From an uncultured Alphaproteobacteria bacterium (GTDB lineage Bacteria > Pseudomonadota > Alphaproteobacteria > Rs-D84), in assembly GCA_944389265.1 (NCBI GenBank), contig CALXLS010000002.1:113349-177348 (forward strand): a stretch of 64,000 nt of DNA. Reading direction: 5' to 3'. Numbering within the stretch: position 1 is the first letter of the stretch; every line of letters begins with the position of its first letter. Positions 7,904 through 18,000 of this stretch are shown here, one piece after another. Under the pieces are notes generated by a model, which did not search any database, was not told the origin of the DNA, and saw nothing but the letters and a program-made list of their open reading frames with translations. Made by a program: the position numbers and the translations under genes.

Positions 7904-8980
7904 TTAGTCTTCTTTAAATAAACGCGCGGGGTCAACGGCTTTATTTCCGCGTCTTACTTCCAAATACATTTCCGGTTTGTCTGGGTCCATTCGCCCGATA
8001 GGTTCACCCGCCAAGACCTCCTGTCCCAGCATAACATTTATAGCCCCCAAATTCGTCATAACCGTATTATATCCATTTTTATGTGACATTATTACAACCT
8101 TTCCAAAGCCCTTAAAACTATCTGCAAATTTAACTTCGCCATCAGCAGGAGCCATAACAAGTGCATCCCCACGCACTTTTATACGCCACCCATCTGATTT
8201 TAGCCCCAACGCTGTTTTTTCACCGAAATGAACTACTACCCTACCACGAACAGGTTGATTAAGTTTACGGAAAGAAAACCTTGAATCTCCAGACATTTCA
8301 GAACTCCCGACACCTGCAGCCAACTCTGAAAGCGTTTTTGCGCGCGCAGATAGTTCACGCAATTTCTTTTGCAGTTCAGACTGTTGACTTCTTAATTTTT
8401 GGTTTTGCACAGAACGAGTACGTAAAAGTTTATCCAACTCATCTTTTTCAGAAGCATATCTTTTTGCAGTTCTATCTAACTTTTCTTTTTCTATTGCGCG
8501 TTGCTCTTTTATTTTCTCTAATTCTTTAATTTTTTCAGCTGCGCTTTTTATTTCTGTATCAAAACTATTAGCCGCCCCAGATAACACCGCAGAGGTCAAA
8601 ACATACTCACGCATATTTTCAGAATCAAAATTCGGGTGCGCCGCAACAAACAAAATACTTGCCGCAGCATCGGCAATACGTCCCTGGTTTTGTTTCAGAG
8701 ACCTTTCTAATTCTGCTTTCTGAACATCTAACTCTTTTATTTTCTTTACAACGGCACCGCGTTGTTCTTCCAAATCACTAACTTTATCCGCGGCCTTAAC
8801 TAATTTCTTTTTTGTATCGGCGACATCCTTGTCAGAAGTCTTTACTTGTTGTTCCAACTTCTTATTTTGTTGTTCTGTTTTTTTTATCTGTGCTTGGATT
8901 TGTGAAAGTTCACTGGTGGCGCAAACTGGTTGCGCCACCATAACAAACAGCAAAGAAAAGACGACACAAAGTTTCTTCAT
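7904..8980 (-). CDS. envC: EnvC-like murein hydrolase activator (degenerate M23/LytM domain)
   Basis: Periplasmic activator of cell-wall amidases at division. The 358-residue protein has a signal peptide (ending QPVCA), long coiled coils at about residues 25-110 and 150-220 rich in K, E and Q, and a C-terminal LytM domain at about 245-355. The metal-binding residues of active M23 peptidases are missing: the position of the usual HxH contains MYLEV and the YxxH position reads VMTNLG, as in EnvC-type activators, which work without catalysis. Its ATG overlaps the tyrS stop codon by one base, so the two are translationally coupled. Its usual partner ctpA lies two genes downstream. Confidence 0.85.
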   Translation of the reverse strand: MKKLCVVFSLLFVMVAQPVCATSELSQIQAQIKKTEQQNKKLEQQVKTSDKDVADTKKKLVKAADKVSDLEEQRGAVVKKIKELDVQKAELERSLKQNQGRIADAAASILFVAAHPNFDSENMREYVLTSAVLSGAANSFDTEIKSAAEKIKELEKIKEQRAIEKEKLDRTAKRYASEKDELDKLLRTRSVQNQKLRSQQSELQKKLRELSARAKTLSELAAGVGSSEMSGDSRFSFRKLNQPVRGRVVVHFGEKTALGLKSDGWRIKVRGDALVMAPADGEVKFADSFKGFGKVVIMSHKNGYNTVMTNLGAINVMLGQEVLAGEPIGRMDPDKPEMYLEVRRGNKAVDPARLFKED

Positions 8981-10197
8981 TAGTTCTTTTTTATAACTCG
9001 CAAGAACGTCTTTTTACCCTTTTGAACTATAATTTCTTCTGCGGGCTGTACTTCAGATTTCCAGTCTGTCACTTTTTCACCATTAATCTGAATTCCCCCC
9101 TGCTCCACCATACGTCTTGCCTCGGACTTAGAAGCGAACAAATTTGACGCGACCAAGAAATCCAACACTCCCATATTTCCGTTCATATCAACATCAACTG
9201 TTGGCATATTTTCAGAATTTCCACCACCACCGAACAGTGCCGCTGCAGATTCTTCTGCCTGTTTTGCGGCATCGCGACCATGCGCAATTTCTGTTGCAGC
9301 AAAAGCCAAAATTTTCTTTGCTTCGTTTAGTTCTGCCCCCTGTAATTTTGAAAGTCTTTCAATTTCATCCAGTGGTATTTCTGTAAATATCTTCAAGAAC
9401 TTTTCTACTAAATCATCGGGTGTATTACGGAAATATTGATAATATTCATAAGGAGACGTTTTTTCTTCGTTAACCCAAACCGCATTTCCTGCAGACTTAC
9501 CAATTTTTTCACCCTTAGAATCAGTTATTAATGCCGTAGAAAGAACAAATGCTTCTTTACCAAGTTTCTTTCTTATTAACTCGACCCCCATGATACTATT
9601 TCCCCACTGGTCTGCACCACAAAACTGCAATATACAATTATATTTTTTATATAAAGTTAAAAAATCAACGGCTTGGAAAGTCATATAGTTAAATTCCAAG
9701 AAAGTCATACCATTATCCAAGCGACGTTTTACGCTTTCCATAGACAACATTCTGGGTACAGTAAAATCCGTACCAAACTCTGTTAAGAAGCCAAGATGGT
9801 CATACCCCTTCATCCAATCATAATTATCAACCATGATAGCATCAGAATCACCGTCACCGAATTTTATAAATTTTGATATAGATTTACGCAAACCTGCACA
9901 ATTTTTTTCTATTTGTTCATCTGTTAACATCGGTCGACCTTTATCGCGTCCCGAAGGGTCACCTATACGCCCTGTTGCACCACCGACCAAAGTAATAGGT
10001 TTATGCCCATATTTTTGGAACCAACGCATTAACATCAAAGAAGCCAAATGCCCGACATGTAAAGAATCACCAGTAGGATCGGTTCCCCAATACCCAACAA
10101 TACGACCAGAATTTAAAGCATCATTTAACCCATCCATATTTGATGCTTGATTTAAGAATCCACGTGCTTCTAATTCTTGTAAAAGTTCATTTTTCAT
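8980..10197 (-). CDS. tyrS: tyrosyl-tRNA synthetase
   Basis: Charges tRNA-Tyr with tyrosine in the cytoplasm. The 405-residue length fits the bacterial TyrRS1 group. Class I signatures are present: HVGHL near residue 47 (HIGH motif) and GEKIGKSAGNAVWV near 235 (KMSKS motif, here KIGKS). The active-site region GGATGRIGDPSGR and the tyrosine pocket segment LQFCGADQWGNS are conserved. An S4 RNA-binding domain occupies the last 65 residues (SKSEARRMVEQGGIQINGEKV). The start ATG follows AAAGGATT. It is cotranscribed with the downstream envC-like gene through a one-base overlap. Confidence 0.97.
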   Translation of the reverse strand: MKNELLQELEARGFLNQASNMDGLNDALNSGRIVGYWGTDPTGDSLHVGHLASLMLMRWFQKYGHKPITLVGGATGRIGDPSGRDKGRPMLTDEQIEKNCAGLRKSISKFIKFGDGDSDAIMVDNYDWMKGYDHLGFLTEFGTDFTVPRMLSMESVKRRLDNGMTFLEFNYMTFQAVDFLTLYKKYNCILQFCGADQWGNSIMGVELIRKKLGKEAFVLSTALITDSKGEKIGKSAGNAVWVNEEKTSPYEYYQYFRNTPDDLVEKFLKIFTEIPLDEIERLSKLQGAELNEAKKILAFAATEIAHGRDAAKQAEESAAALFGGGGNSENMPTVDVDMNGNMGVLDFLVASNLFASKSEARRMVEQGGIQINGEKVTDWKSEVQPAEEIIVQKGKKTFLRVIKKN

Positions 10198-10261
10198 CTA
10201 TAAAATCCTTTTATGCAAATGATACCAAAGAATAATCCACCTTGCAACTTTTAGCAGGAAT

Positions 10262-10293
10262 AAAAAATCCGGCATTGTATGCCGGATTTTTTA
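10262..10293 (-). terminator. Rho-independent terminator after tsf
   Basis: Ten-base stem AATCCGGCAT / ATGCCGGATT with a TGT loop and A/T runs on both flanks. It follows tsf on the minus strand by about 27 bases. Confidence 0.9.
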
Positions 10294-10319
10294 TAAGTCT
10301 TATTTATACAGAATATAAA

Positions 10320-11189
10320 TTAGCCCAGCATTTTGGCAACTTCGTCTGCCAAGTTGTCTTCGCGTTTTTGAATACCTTCACCCAAAACGTAATAAGCGAA
10401 ACCGGCCAATTTACCACCTGCTTCTTCAACAATTTGTTTTACTGTTTTAGAAGGGTCCATAACGAATGGCTGTTCTTCCAAAACTGTTTCTGCATAATAT
10501 TTCTGAATACGACCGTTTACCATTTTTTCAACGACCTGTTCTGGTTTACCAGCAGTTGCACCAGATTCAATAAAGACTTTCTTTTCACGTTCAACTGCCG
10601 CCGGGTCAACATCCGCGATTGTCATAAATTCAGGTTTATTTGCGGCGATATGCATTGCTATTTTATTACCAATTTCATCAATTTTTTCAGAATCACCGTT
10701 AATTGCAACTGCAACACCAATCTGCCCCATACCAGGAACCAAAGCATTGTGAATATATGTGTAAATATGATCACCAGAAACTTTTGCGATACGACGCAAG
10801 TTCATATTTTCACCAATTGTTGAAATAGTTGCAGCAATATCATCTTTTACTGCAGCCAATGTTGCATCAAAATCACCTTTTAATTCCAAAGCCTTTTCTG
10901 CAACATCTGCAACTAACTTTTGGAATTTATCATTTTTAGCAACAAAATCTGTTTCTGCGTTCAATTCAACAACGCAACCCAAATTATCACATTTTACAAC
11001 AGTTACCAAACCAGAAGCAGCAACGCGACCTGCTTTTGAAGCGGCCTTTACAATGCCTTTCTGACGCAACCAATCGGCAGCAGCCTCAATATCGCCATTA
11101 TTTTCAATTAAGGCCTTTTTACAGTCCATCATACCTGCTGATGTTTTTTCACGCAATTCTTGAATCAATTTTGCTGTTATTTCTGCCAT
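10320..11189 (-). CDS. tsf: elongation factor Ts
   Basis: Exchanges GDP for GTP on EF-Tu during protein synthesis. The 289-residue protein starts with the UBA-like N-terminal domain (AKLIQELREKTSAGMMDCKKAL, residues about 5-27), followed by the conserved ETDFVAKNDKF motif near residue 79 that contacts EF-Tu, and the C-terminal dimerisation region. Full length for the family. It lies 122 bases downstream of rpsB in the usual rpsB-tsf order, and a strong terminator follows. The gap contains no obvious terminator, so cotranscription with rpsB is likely. Confidence 0.97.
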   Translation of the reverse strand: MAEITAKLIQELREKTSAGMMDCKKALIENNGDIEAAADWLRQKGIVKAASKAGRVAASGLVTVVKCDNLGCVVELNAETDFVAKNDKFQKLVADVAEKALELKGDFDATLAAVKDDIAATISTIGENMNLRRIAKVSGDHIYTYIHNALVPGMGQIGVAVAINGDSEKIDEIGNKIAMHIAANKPEFMTIADVDPAAVEREKKVFIESGATAGKPEQVVEKMVNGRIQKYYAETVLEEQPFVMDPSKTVKQIVEEAGGKLAGFAYYVLGEGIQKREDNLADEVAKMLG

Positions 11190-11311
11190 TGTGTTTCTCC
11201 CATAATTTATATTTTTATCAGATGTACGAACGTTATTAATTACAAAATTTAGTAATCAATAACGTGTACACCACATTCAATAACCAACATATAAAAATAT
11301 ATGCTAATTAA

Positions 11312-12172
11312 TTATTTATCCGCCTTTTCCGCTTTTTCAGCCAATTTACCACGACGTTCTGCACGAGCCTCTGTCATTTTAGATTTCTGACGTGCTTCTT
11401 TGTCTTTTATATCGGCCTCATAGTCTTCTGCGACTGCAGCAGCCATATCAGATTCAACTTTTTTACCTGCAGCACCGCCTAAGCGTTTTTCAATACCAGA
11501 CAAAATAGCGTCTACAAACAAGTCGCAATATAATTGAGTTGCGCGTGCAGCATCATCATTACCTGGTACAGGATAATCAACCATTTCTGGGTTTGCGTTT
11601 GTATCACAAATAGCAATAGTTGGGATATCCAAATTTTTTGCTTCACGAACCGCGTTCATTTCACGAGGAACGTCAATAACAATCATCGCCTGTGGTGTTC
11701 CGTGCATTTCCAAAATACCACCAAAAATGTCACGCAACTTTTCAACTTCTTTGGTCATAACGCCGACTTCTTTCTTTGTTAAGCCCAATTTTTCAGCATT
11801 TTCAATATCTGATTCCATTTTTTTCAAACGGCGAATAGATTGAGAAACTGTTGTCCAGTTTGTTAACATACCACCCAACCAACGGTTATTTACATAAAAC
11901 TGCCCGCAACGTTCTGCAGCATCTTTAACAATATCTTTCGCCTGATGCTTTGTTGCTACGAACAAAACTTTACCACCTGCTGCAGTAATTGCTTCCAAAG
12001 CAACCAAAGCACGATGCAATAACGGTGCTGTTTTATTCAAATTGATGATATGAATTTTATCTTTTACGCCATAAACATATGGTGTCATTAATGGGTTCCA
12101 ACGACGTGTATGATGACCGAAGTGTACCCCTGCTTCCATAAGTTGTTTCATAGAAAATGTTGGCAATGCCAT
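11312..12172 (-). CDS. rpsB: 30S ribosomal protein S2
   Basis: Small-subunit ribosomal protein that docks late and contacts S1. The 286-residue protein shows the family signatures MKQLMEAGVHFGHHTRRWNP at the start and NNRWLGGMLTNW near residue 95, then AICDTNANP in the second half. The C-terminal 40 residues form a charged tail (K, E, A, R), common in Alphaproteobacteria. I start it at the ATG at 12172, which has AAAGGAT upstream; the longer frame to 12319 lacks support. A TATAAT-like box on the minus strand at 12222-12227 could be its -10 element, though the -35 is weak. Confidence 0.97.
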   Translation of the reverse strand: MALPTFSMKQLMEAGVHFGHHTRRWNPLMTPYVYGVKDKIHIINLNKTAPLLHRALVALEAITAAGGKVLFVATKHQAKDIVKDAAERCGQFYVNNRWLGGMLTNWTTVSQSIRRLKKMESDIENAEKLGLTKKEVGVMTKEVEKLRDIFGGILEMHGTPQAMIVIDVPREMNAVREAKNLDIPTIAICDTNANPEMVDYPVPGNDDAARATQLYCDLFVDAILSGIEKRLGGAAGKKVESDMAAAVAEDYEADIKDKEARQKSKMTEARAERRGKLAEKAEKADK

Positions 12173-12360
12173 GATTTTATCCTTTTTTCTGTTGTTATCC
12201 TCACCGTCAGTAAAAAGCCAAATTATATAATCTAGACAGAAATAAACACTGAACGGTTGTGTTCTTCGCCCAAAGAGCGTGCCCCAATAATACCCCAGCG
12301 CATATAAAAAATCAAGCATAAATTGATACTTAACCCCAAAAACAATTCTTTAACCACATA

Positions 12361-12389
12361 TTGACAAAATATTTTTATGTATTATTATA
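12361..12389 (+). promoter_or_regulatory. promoter for a near-leaderless subtilisin transcript
   Basis: TTGACA (12361-12366), 17 bases, ATTATA (12384-12389). The expected transcription start lies about three bases before the ATG at 12399, and no ribosome binding site precedes that ATG. Confidence 0.65.
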
Positions 12390-12398
12390 TTTTTCATA

Positions 12399-14225
12399 AT
12401 GAAAGCCATACATTTTGTTTTTACAGTATTATTTATATTTTTATCCGTTCTTCCTGAAGGGCATGCAATAAATATTACAAACTGTACAGACAAGCAATAC
12501 AGACAAAACAACCCAGACAAGTGCAATTTCTTCATAGATAATTCTACACCTATATTTAGCAGTGCTACTGTTTTAGGTGGCGCAATCGCACTACTTACAC
12601 TTGCCAACGCCAACAAAACTTCAGAAACATCGATTCAAAACTCATATGTTCAACCCACCCTTCCCTCTTATAATATGGTCGGTGGTGACGTAGATTCAGT
12701 ACATCTATCGAACACAATGGATGCTCCTGAATACACAAGAAACTATAACCAATATAACGATATAAGACTTGCATATTCTCTGGCACGTGGTTTTACAGGT
12801 AAAGGTTCTGAAATAGCAGTTTTAGACGCAGGTCTTGATAGCAAACACGGTCAAGCCGTAGCGGCCATAGCATCTGGTCCTATTGCCCCAGACGCAACCG
12901 TAAAATCCTATAAAATAGCAGAAGATTTTAATTTTGTTTCGTATAAAGAAATTGGAAATATTATAAATTCTGCAAGCAACGCAGACATATTTAATTCCAG
13001 CTGGTCCGTGTCAATGAGTGCAACTGCACTTAAATCAAAAAATCAACTAATCCAATTAACAGACAAAACTTTTGTTGACAGTTTATCCACAGCAGCAAAA
13101 AGAGACGCAATATTTGTCTGGGCGGCAGGCAACGACCATAGTTCACAAAGTAGTGCCTTATCAGCCATGCCTATTGTTATACCAGAACTAAAGGGGCACT
13201 TTATAAATGTTGTTGCATGGGACAGTGAAACGGGTGCACTAGCAAATTACAGCAACGCATGCGGAATAACAAAAGACTATTGCATAACAGCCCCTGGAAC
13301 CAACATAGATACAGGAAAAACAAATGCAAGTGGAACAAGTTTTGCTGCCCCGATAGTATCTGCGGCTATCGCGGTCATTCGCGAAGCCTTCCCATATATG
13401 ACATCACCTGAAATCACAGAACTATTACTGACAACCGCACGTGACCTAGGAACCCCAGGTGTTGATGAAATATACGGTCATGGGATGTTAGACCTAGAAC
13501 GTGCAACACGACCAGTTGGGGCAGCACTTGTTCCCATAGATAATGGTGTAATGCAACAATTACGAACCGCAAGAGTATCTGGGAATGTTGCCCATAAAAT
13601 AAAAAATGCGGATTTGAATTTTGCATTTTTTGATGACTTTGGACGTGCATTTGATGCAAAACTGTCTGACAATATTTCAATACAAAACCCCAGCAGAGCG
13701 CTACAAGAACTGCATAACGACGAAGAATTTGCATCTTTTTCAATAGCAAACTTTGAATTTGGTTTTAAAAACAATGACTTATTATTTGGGGACGGCTTTC
13801 TAAAAACGAATGATAAAAACATCATGACCTATATCGGTACATATAATGAAAAAAGCATCGGAAATTTAACATTTTTTCAACGTACACGGTTTGGAATTTC
13901 CGCATTACAAGAAGCACAAAATTCTATGATAACAGGATTTTCAAATATATATACTACATCTTTGGACTTTGGAGCAAACCTAGGGGATTGGACAATTTCA
14001 CTTTCTATACCAGACAACATAATTTTTGGGAAAATGAATATCAGACTTCCGATAGGTCGCGCTGCCAACCGAGATATTATATACAAAGACTACACCATAG
14101 ATTTATTCAGTAAACCATCAATAGAATATTCTGTTTCCTACAAATCAATAACAGCAGGTTTTGTAGACAACCCATACGGTACAGACGAAATTTTTATACT
14201 AACAAAAGGCAAGATAGCATTCTAA
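12399..14225 (+). CDS. secreted subtilisin-like serine protease (peptidase S8)
   Basis: A 608-residue secreted protease. A signal peptide (residues 1-22, ending PEGHA) precedes a catalytic domain at about 120-370 with the triad Asp in IAVLDAGLD, His in KHGQAVAAIA and Ser in SGTSFAAPIVSA; the oxyanion Asn is in WAAGNDHSS. The spacing between Asp and His is short, so the loop between them is reduced. The last 220 residues are rich in alternating hydrophobic residues and end in Phe, which would suit an outer-membrane beta-rich domain, but a full autotransporter barrel is not certain. It is convergent with the recombinase gene, overlapping it by four bases. Substrate unknown. Confidence 0.87.
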   Translation: MKAIHFVFTVLFIFLSVLPEGHAINITNCTDKQYRQNNPDKCNFFIDNSTPIFSSATVLGGAIALLTLANANKTSETSIQNSYVQPTLPSYNMVGGDVDSVHLSNTMDAPEYTRNYNQYNDIRLAYSLARGFTGKGSEIAVLDAGLDSKHGQAVAAIASGPIAPDATVKSYKIAEDFNFVSYKEIGNIINSASNADIFNSSWSVSMSATALKSKNQLIQLTDKTFVDSLSTAAKRDAIFVWAAGNDHSSQSSALSAMPIVIPELKGHFINVVAWDSETGALANYSNACGITKDYCITAPGTNIDTGKTNASGTSFAAPIVSAAIAVIREAFPYMTSPEITELLLTTARDLGTPGVDEIYGHGMLDLERATRPVGAALVPIDNGVMQQLRTARVSGNVAHKIKNADLNFAFFDDFGRAFDAKLSDNISIQNPSRALQELHNDEEFASFSIANFEFGFKNNDLLFGDGFLKTNDKNIMTYIGTYNEKSIGNLTFFQRTRFGISALQEAQNSMITGFSNIYTTSLDFGANLGDWTISLSIPDNIIFGKMNIRLPIGRAANRDIIYKDYTIDLFSKPSIEYSVSYKSITAGFVDNPYGTDEIFILTKGKIAF

Positions 14226-14836
14226 CAGACGCGATTTTCTGGTTCTATTCCATGCGTTACGATAAACTTACTAAGCGTATCACGGTGAACATGTAATCTA
14301 CGTGCAATTTTTGAGCGACTTAAACCGTCCCCCAGTTTTCTAGCAATATATTTTTCTCTGCCACATAATTTATATTCATTCCTACTACCATGAGGTCTGC
14401 CAATATGTTTTCCTTCTGATTTTATTCTGGCAAGTGCTTCTTTTGTACGTTGCGAAATTAAATTTCTTTCAATTTCAGCGGAAAGTCCGAAAGCGAACGC
14501 TAAAACTTTACTAGTAATATCTGTACCTAGTCTATAATTATCTTTTATAGTCCATATTTTGGCTCCGACATCCATACAATGGTGCAAAATACTCATAATC
14601 TGCAATAAGTTTCTACCTAATCGCGACAACTCAGAAGCAATAATTAAATCGTCTTTCTGAATTCTTTTTATAAGCCCGCCTAACTTTCTTTTTTGCAAGG
14701 CTTTTGTAGAAGATATTGTTTCTTCTATCCAACAATCAATTTTTATATTTTCTTTTTCACAAAATTTTTTTATTTCAAAACGTTGATTCTCTGTTGTTTG
14801 ATGATCTGTCGAGACACGAATATAACCATATATCAA
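14222..14836 (-). CDS. serine recombinase (resolvase/invertase family)
   Basis: A 204-residue site-specific recombinase. The catalytic N-terminal domain has the nucleophile serine in YIRVSTDHQ (about residue 9) and the arginine-bearing ASELSRLGRNL near residue 68. A long helix (E-helix) is followed by a C-terminal helix-turn-helix (GLSRSKIARRLHVHRDTLSKF). The start is TTG at 14836, strongly supported by AAGGAG seven bases upstream; there is no in-frame ATG near it. No transposase or integrase partner and no clear pair of crossover sites were found. It could invert or resolve DNA elsewhere in the genome, or be a remnant of a mobile element. Confidence 0.88.
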   Translation of the reverse strand: MIYGYIRVSTDHQTTENQRFEIKKFCEKENIKIDCWIEETISSTKALQKRKLGGLIKRIQKDDLIIASELSRLGRNLLQIMSILHHCMDVGAKIWTIKDNYRLGTDITSKVLAFAFGLSAEIERNLISQRTKEALARIKSEGKHIGRPHGSRNEYKLCGREKYIARKLGDGLSRSKIARRLHVHRDTLSKFIVTHGIEPENRVC

Positions 14837-14892
14837 TACAAGACTCCTTTCTTATATAGTATACATAATAAACCAATCATACGCCATGCAAG

Positions 14893-14936
14893 ATTTTTAT
14901 CGAAATCATATGTAAAACTTATAAACAGATAAAAAT
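14893..14936. repeat. short inverted repeat upstream of the recombinase gene
   Basis: ATTTTTATC (14893-14901) and GATAAAAAT (14928-14936) form a 9-base inverted repeat with a 26-base spacer, in the divergent gap between the recombinase and alpha-2-macroglobulin genes. Recombinase binding site is possible, but the sequence is AT-rich and chance is a real alternative. Confidence 0.3.
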
Positions 14937-15011
14937 GTCTTATTTCGCTTGTCTTTTCATACTTTTCCTTATAACATTCTTTTGAATTTAATTAAGGTAA
15001 GAGGGCTGTTA

Positions 15012-18000
15012 ATGAAACGCAAAAAAAATAACAAAAATAAAAAATTTTTAAACAGCAAAAAATTCCTACTTTATACAGCATGCACAATTTTTGCTTTTTG
15101 CGTTATCGTTTTCGTATCATGGCGCACATTTTTATTTAATTCAGACGCTACTATTATGAAAATTAGTTGTACAAGCCCTGTTCCAGAAACATTTACAGAC
15201 TCTAATTCTATGATATTTACTGCGAACGGCGGTATTCCGGATATAAACAATAACCGTGAATTAAAACAGCCAGATTCTGTAATTCTTTCTTATGAACTAA
15301 AATCTGGTACATATCAACCTGCCTTTAAAATGGGTTTAACCAACCAGGATTTATCAGACAACATAAAAATAACACCATTTATAAAAGGCACATGGTATTT
15401 TCTAAATGATTCCGAAATAATTTTTACACCAACAGAATCATGGCCTGCTGATAAAAAATTCACAATCAAGATAGATAAATCTATATTAAATCCTGATGTA
15501 AAGGTAAATTCTTATAAAACAACTTTTACAACCTCTGATATAGAATCTGAAATAGAAAGTTTTAATCTATACCCTGCACCAGGAAACAAAAAATCTGTAA
15601 TTAGTATTGCGGTTATAAATTTTAATTATCCAATAAATACAGAAAACTTCCATGATAAAGTTTCATTAAAACTTGATGATGAAAAATTAGACTTTAATGT
15701 AAAATTTGATAGATTTCGCAGAACTGCGTTTATAATTTCTGCCCCTATTGCTATAACAGATGAAGCACAAGTTGTAAGATTAAAAATAAATAAAATACCT
15801 GCATTAAATGGGAAATCTTCGACAGAAAAATTGACTGCACACACAACCGTAGAATCAGCGGATAATATATTTAAAGTATCATCTATTTCAACAATTGCTG
15901 CGGACGATAAAGACGGCAATGCGCAACAGTTAATACTGCTAAACACCACGACTGCTGCTGCAAAAAATATAAACTGGGATAAATTTATAGATGTATACCT
16001 GCTGCCAGAACATGCGAACACAGACGAAGAAGATTTAAATGATACTTATTCATGGTCAGATGATGAAATAACACCAGACGTATTAAAAAAATCTGAAAAA
16101 CTTCTGATAACCAAAGTAGACTTTGCAAATCCAAACGGGGTTTATCAATATGCTTTTTCTTACAATGTATCGGACAAAAGAAATAGATACTTATATGTAA
16201 GCGTTAAAAACGGATTAGAATCTGAAAATGGTTTTTATTTAAAAGACACGACAAACAAAGTACTGCTTGTCATATACCCAAAAGCAGAGGTAAAAATTGC
16301 AGGTACAGGTGCCCTACTTTCTTTATCTGGCGGGAAAAACCTCGGCATTATGGCACGTGGGGGCATTGATACTGCTTATATAAACTTATACAAAGTAAAA
16401 TCATCAGAAATAAATCATCTTATTTCACAGACTTATAATATTTTTGCAACAGATATAGAATTTAAATCTTGGTCATTTGGCGTATACGATATGTCGGTTG
16501 TTTTTCAAAAGAAAATTTCTTTTGCTAACACTTCTATGAAAAGTACAAATTATGCGTCTGTTGACCTGGGTGATTATCTTGATAGAACTCAGAACGATAA
16601 AACAGGAATATTTATTGTACAAACTGGTACATCAGAGAACTCCACACAATATAACGACAAGCGTTTGATATTACTAACAGATTTAGGAATTATCCGTAAA
16701 GTAAACTTGGATGATTCTTCCATTGTTTTTGTATCTAATATATCTGATGGCACACCTGCAAAAGACATTGAAATATATGTTCTTGGAAGGAATGGAAATG
16801 CTATATGGGCAGGTAGAACTGACATAGAAGGTCGCGCAGACATTCCAAAATTCGCATGGGAAGAATATAGAAACGCGAAAGAACCCATAGCAATTGTTGC
16901 AAAACGCGGTTCGGACATTTCATTCATTCCATATAATGATTATAATCAACAAGTTGAATATTCTAAATTTGATATAGAAGGCGAATACTATGCACCAGGG
17001 AATCCTTTAAACGCCTTCATATTTTCTGACCGTGGAATCTATCGTCCTGGCGAAGAAGTAGTTATTGGCAGCATAGTAAAAAACAAAACATTTCAATCTT
17101 TATCTGGAATTCCTGTAAAAATAGACATTCGCGATTCTCGTGGTCGTACAATAATGGAAAAAACATTATCATTAACATCTGATGGTATGTTTGACATTAA
17201 ATATGATTTATCAGACGCATCACCTATCGGACAATATATTGTACAAGTATATTCACTTAACTCTAAAAATCTCCCCGATAGCATAATCGGCAGTACGACA
17301 TTTCGTGTTGAAGAATTTGTTCCGGATAATTTAAAAATAACCGCTGCAATAAGTGGTGAATCTGAAAACGGTTGGTTGTCTACAGAAAACTTAGTTGCAA
17401 ATGTTTCTTTATATAATTTATTTGGGACACCCGCTAGTGATAAAAAGATAAATGCGCAAGCAATTTTAAGTCCTGTAAAATTCTCTTTTCCGGGCTATTC
17501 GGATTATATATTTACGCCTAACTTTTTATCTGGGACGGGTTTAGCATCTAATACAGTTCAACGCACCCAAACCTTTGTTCAAGACATACCAGACATACGA
17601 ACGGATGAAAACGGCAATGCAATACTTAATATAAAATTTGACCAGCCGATACCAGAAGGAACATATAAATTAACATTAAACATAAAAGGCTTTGAATCCG
17701 ATTCAGGTAAAAGCGTACAAACAAGTCTTGCGACCAGGGTTTCCGATTCAAAATACCTTGTTGGTTATCATGCAAATTCTGATTTATCTTACATAAAACT
17801 AAATTCCGAAAGGAATGTAAAAATAGTTGCACTTGACCATACTGCTAATCCTATTGCTGCCAATGGTTTAACCAAGCGCTTGATAAAACGCGAAAATTTA
17901 ATAAGTTTGGTAAAAGACTACAATGATTATTACAAATATCAAACTGTCACCCAGGACAAAATTATATCTCAAACAAATTTGGACATTCCTGAAAACGGTT

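Noticed and set aside
10242..10823. 193-residue plus-strand open frame
   Set aside because: It is antisense to the well supported tsf gene, has no ribosome binding site and a composition (Phe, Asn, Cys rich) typical of a reverse-strand shadow.
14893..14936. Invertible promoter flanked by inverted repeats
   Set aside because: The 9-base inverted repeat is short, AT-only apart from one C/G, and the 26-base spacer contains no promoter; chance is likely in this composition.
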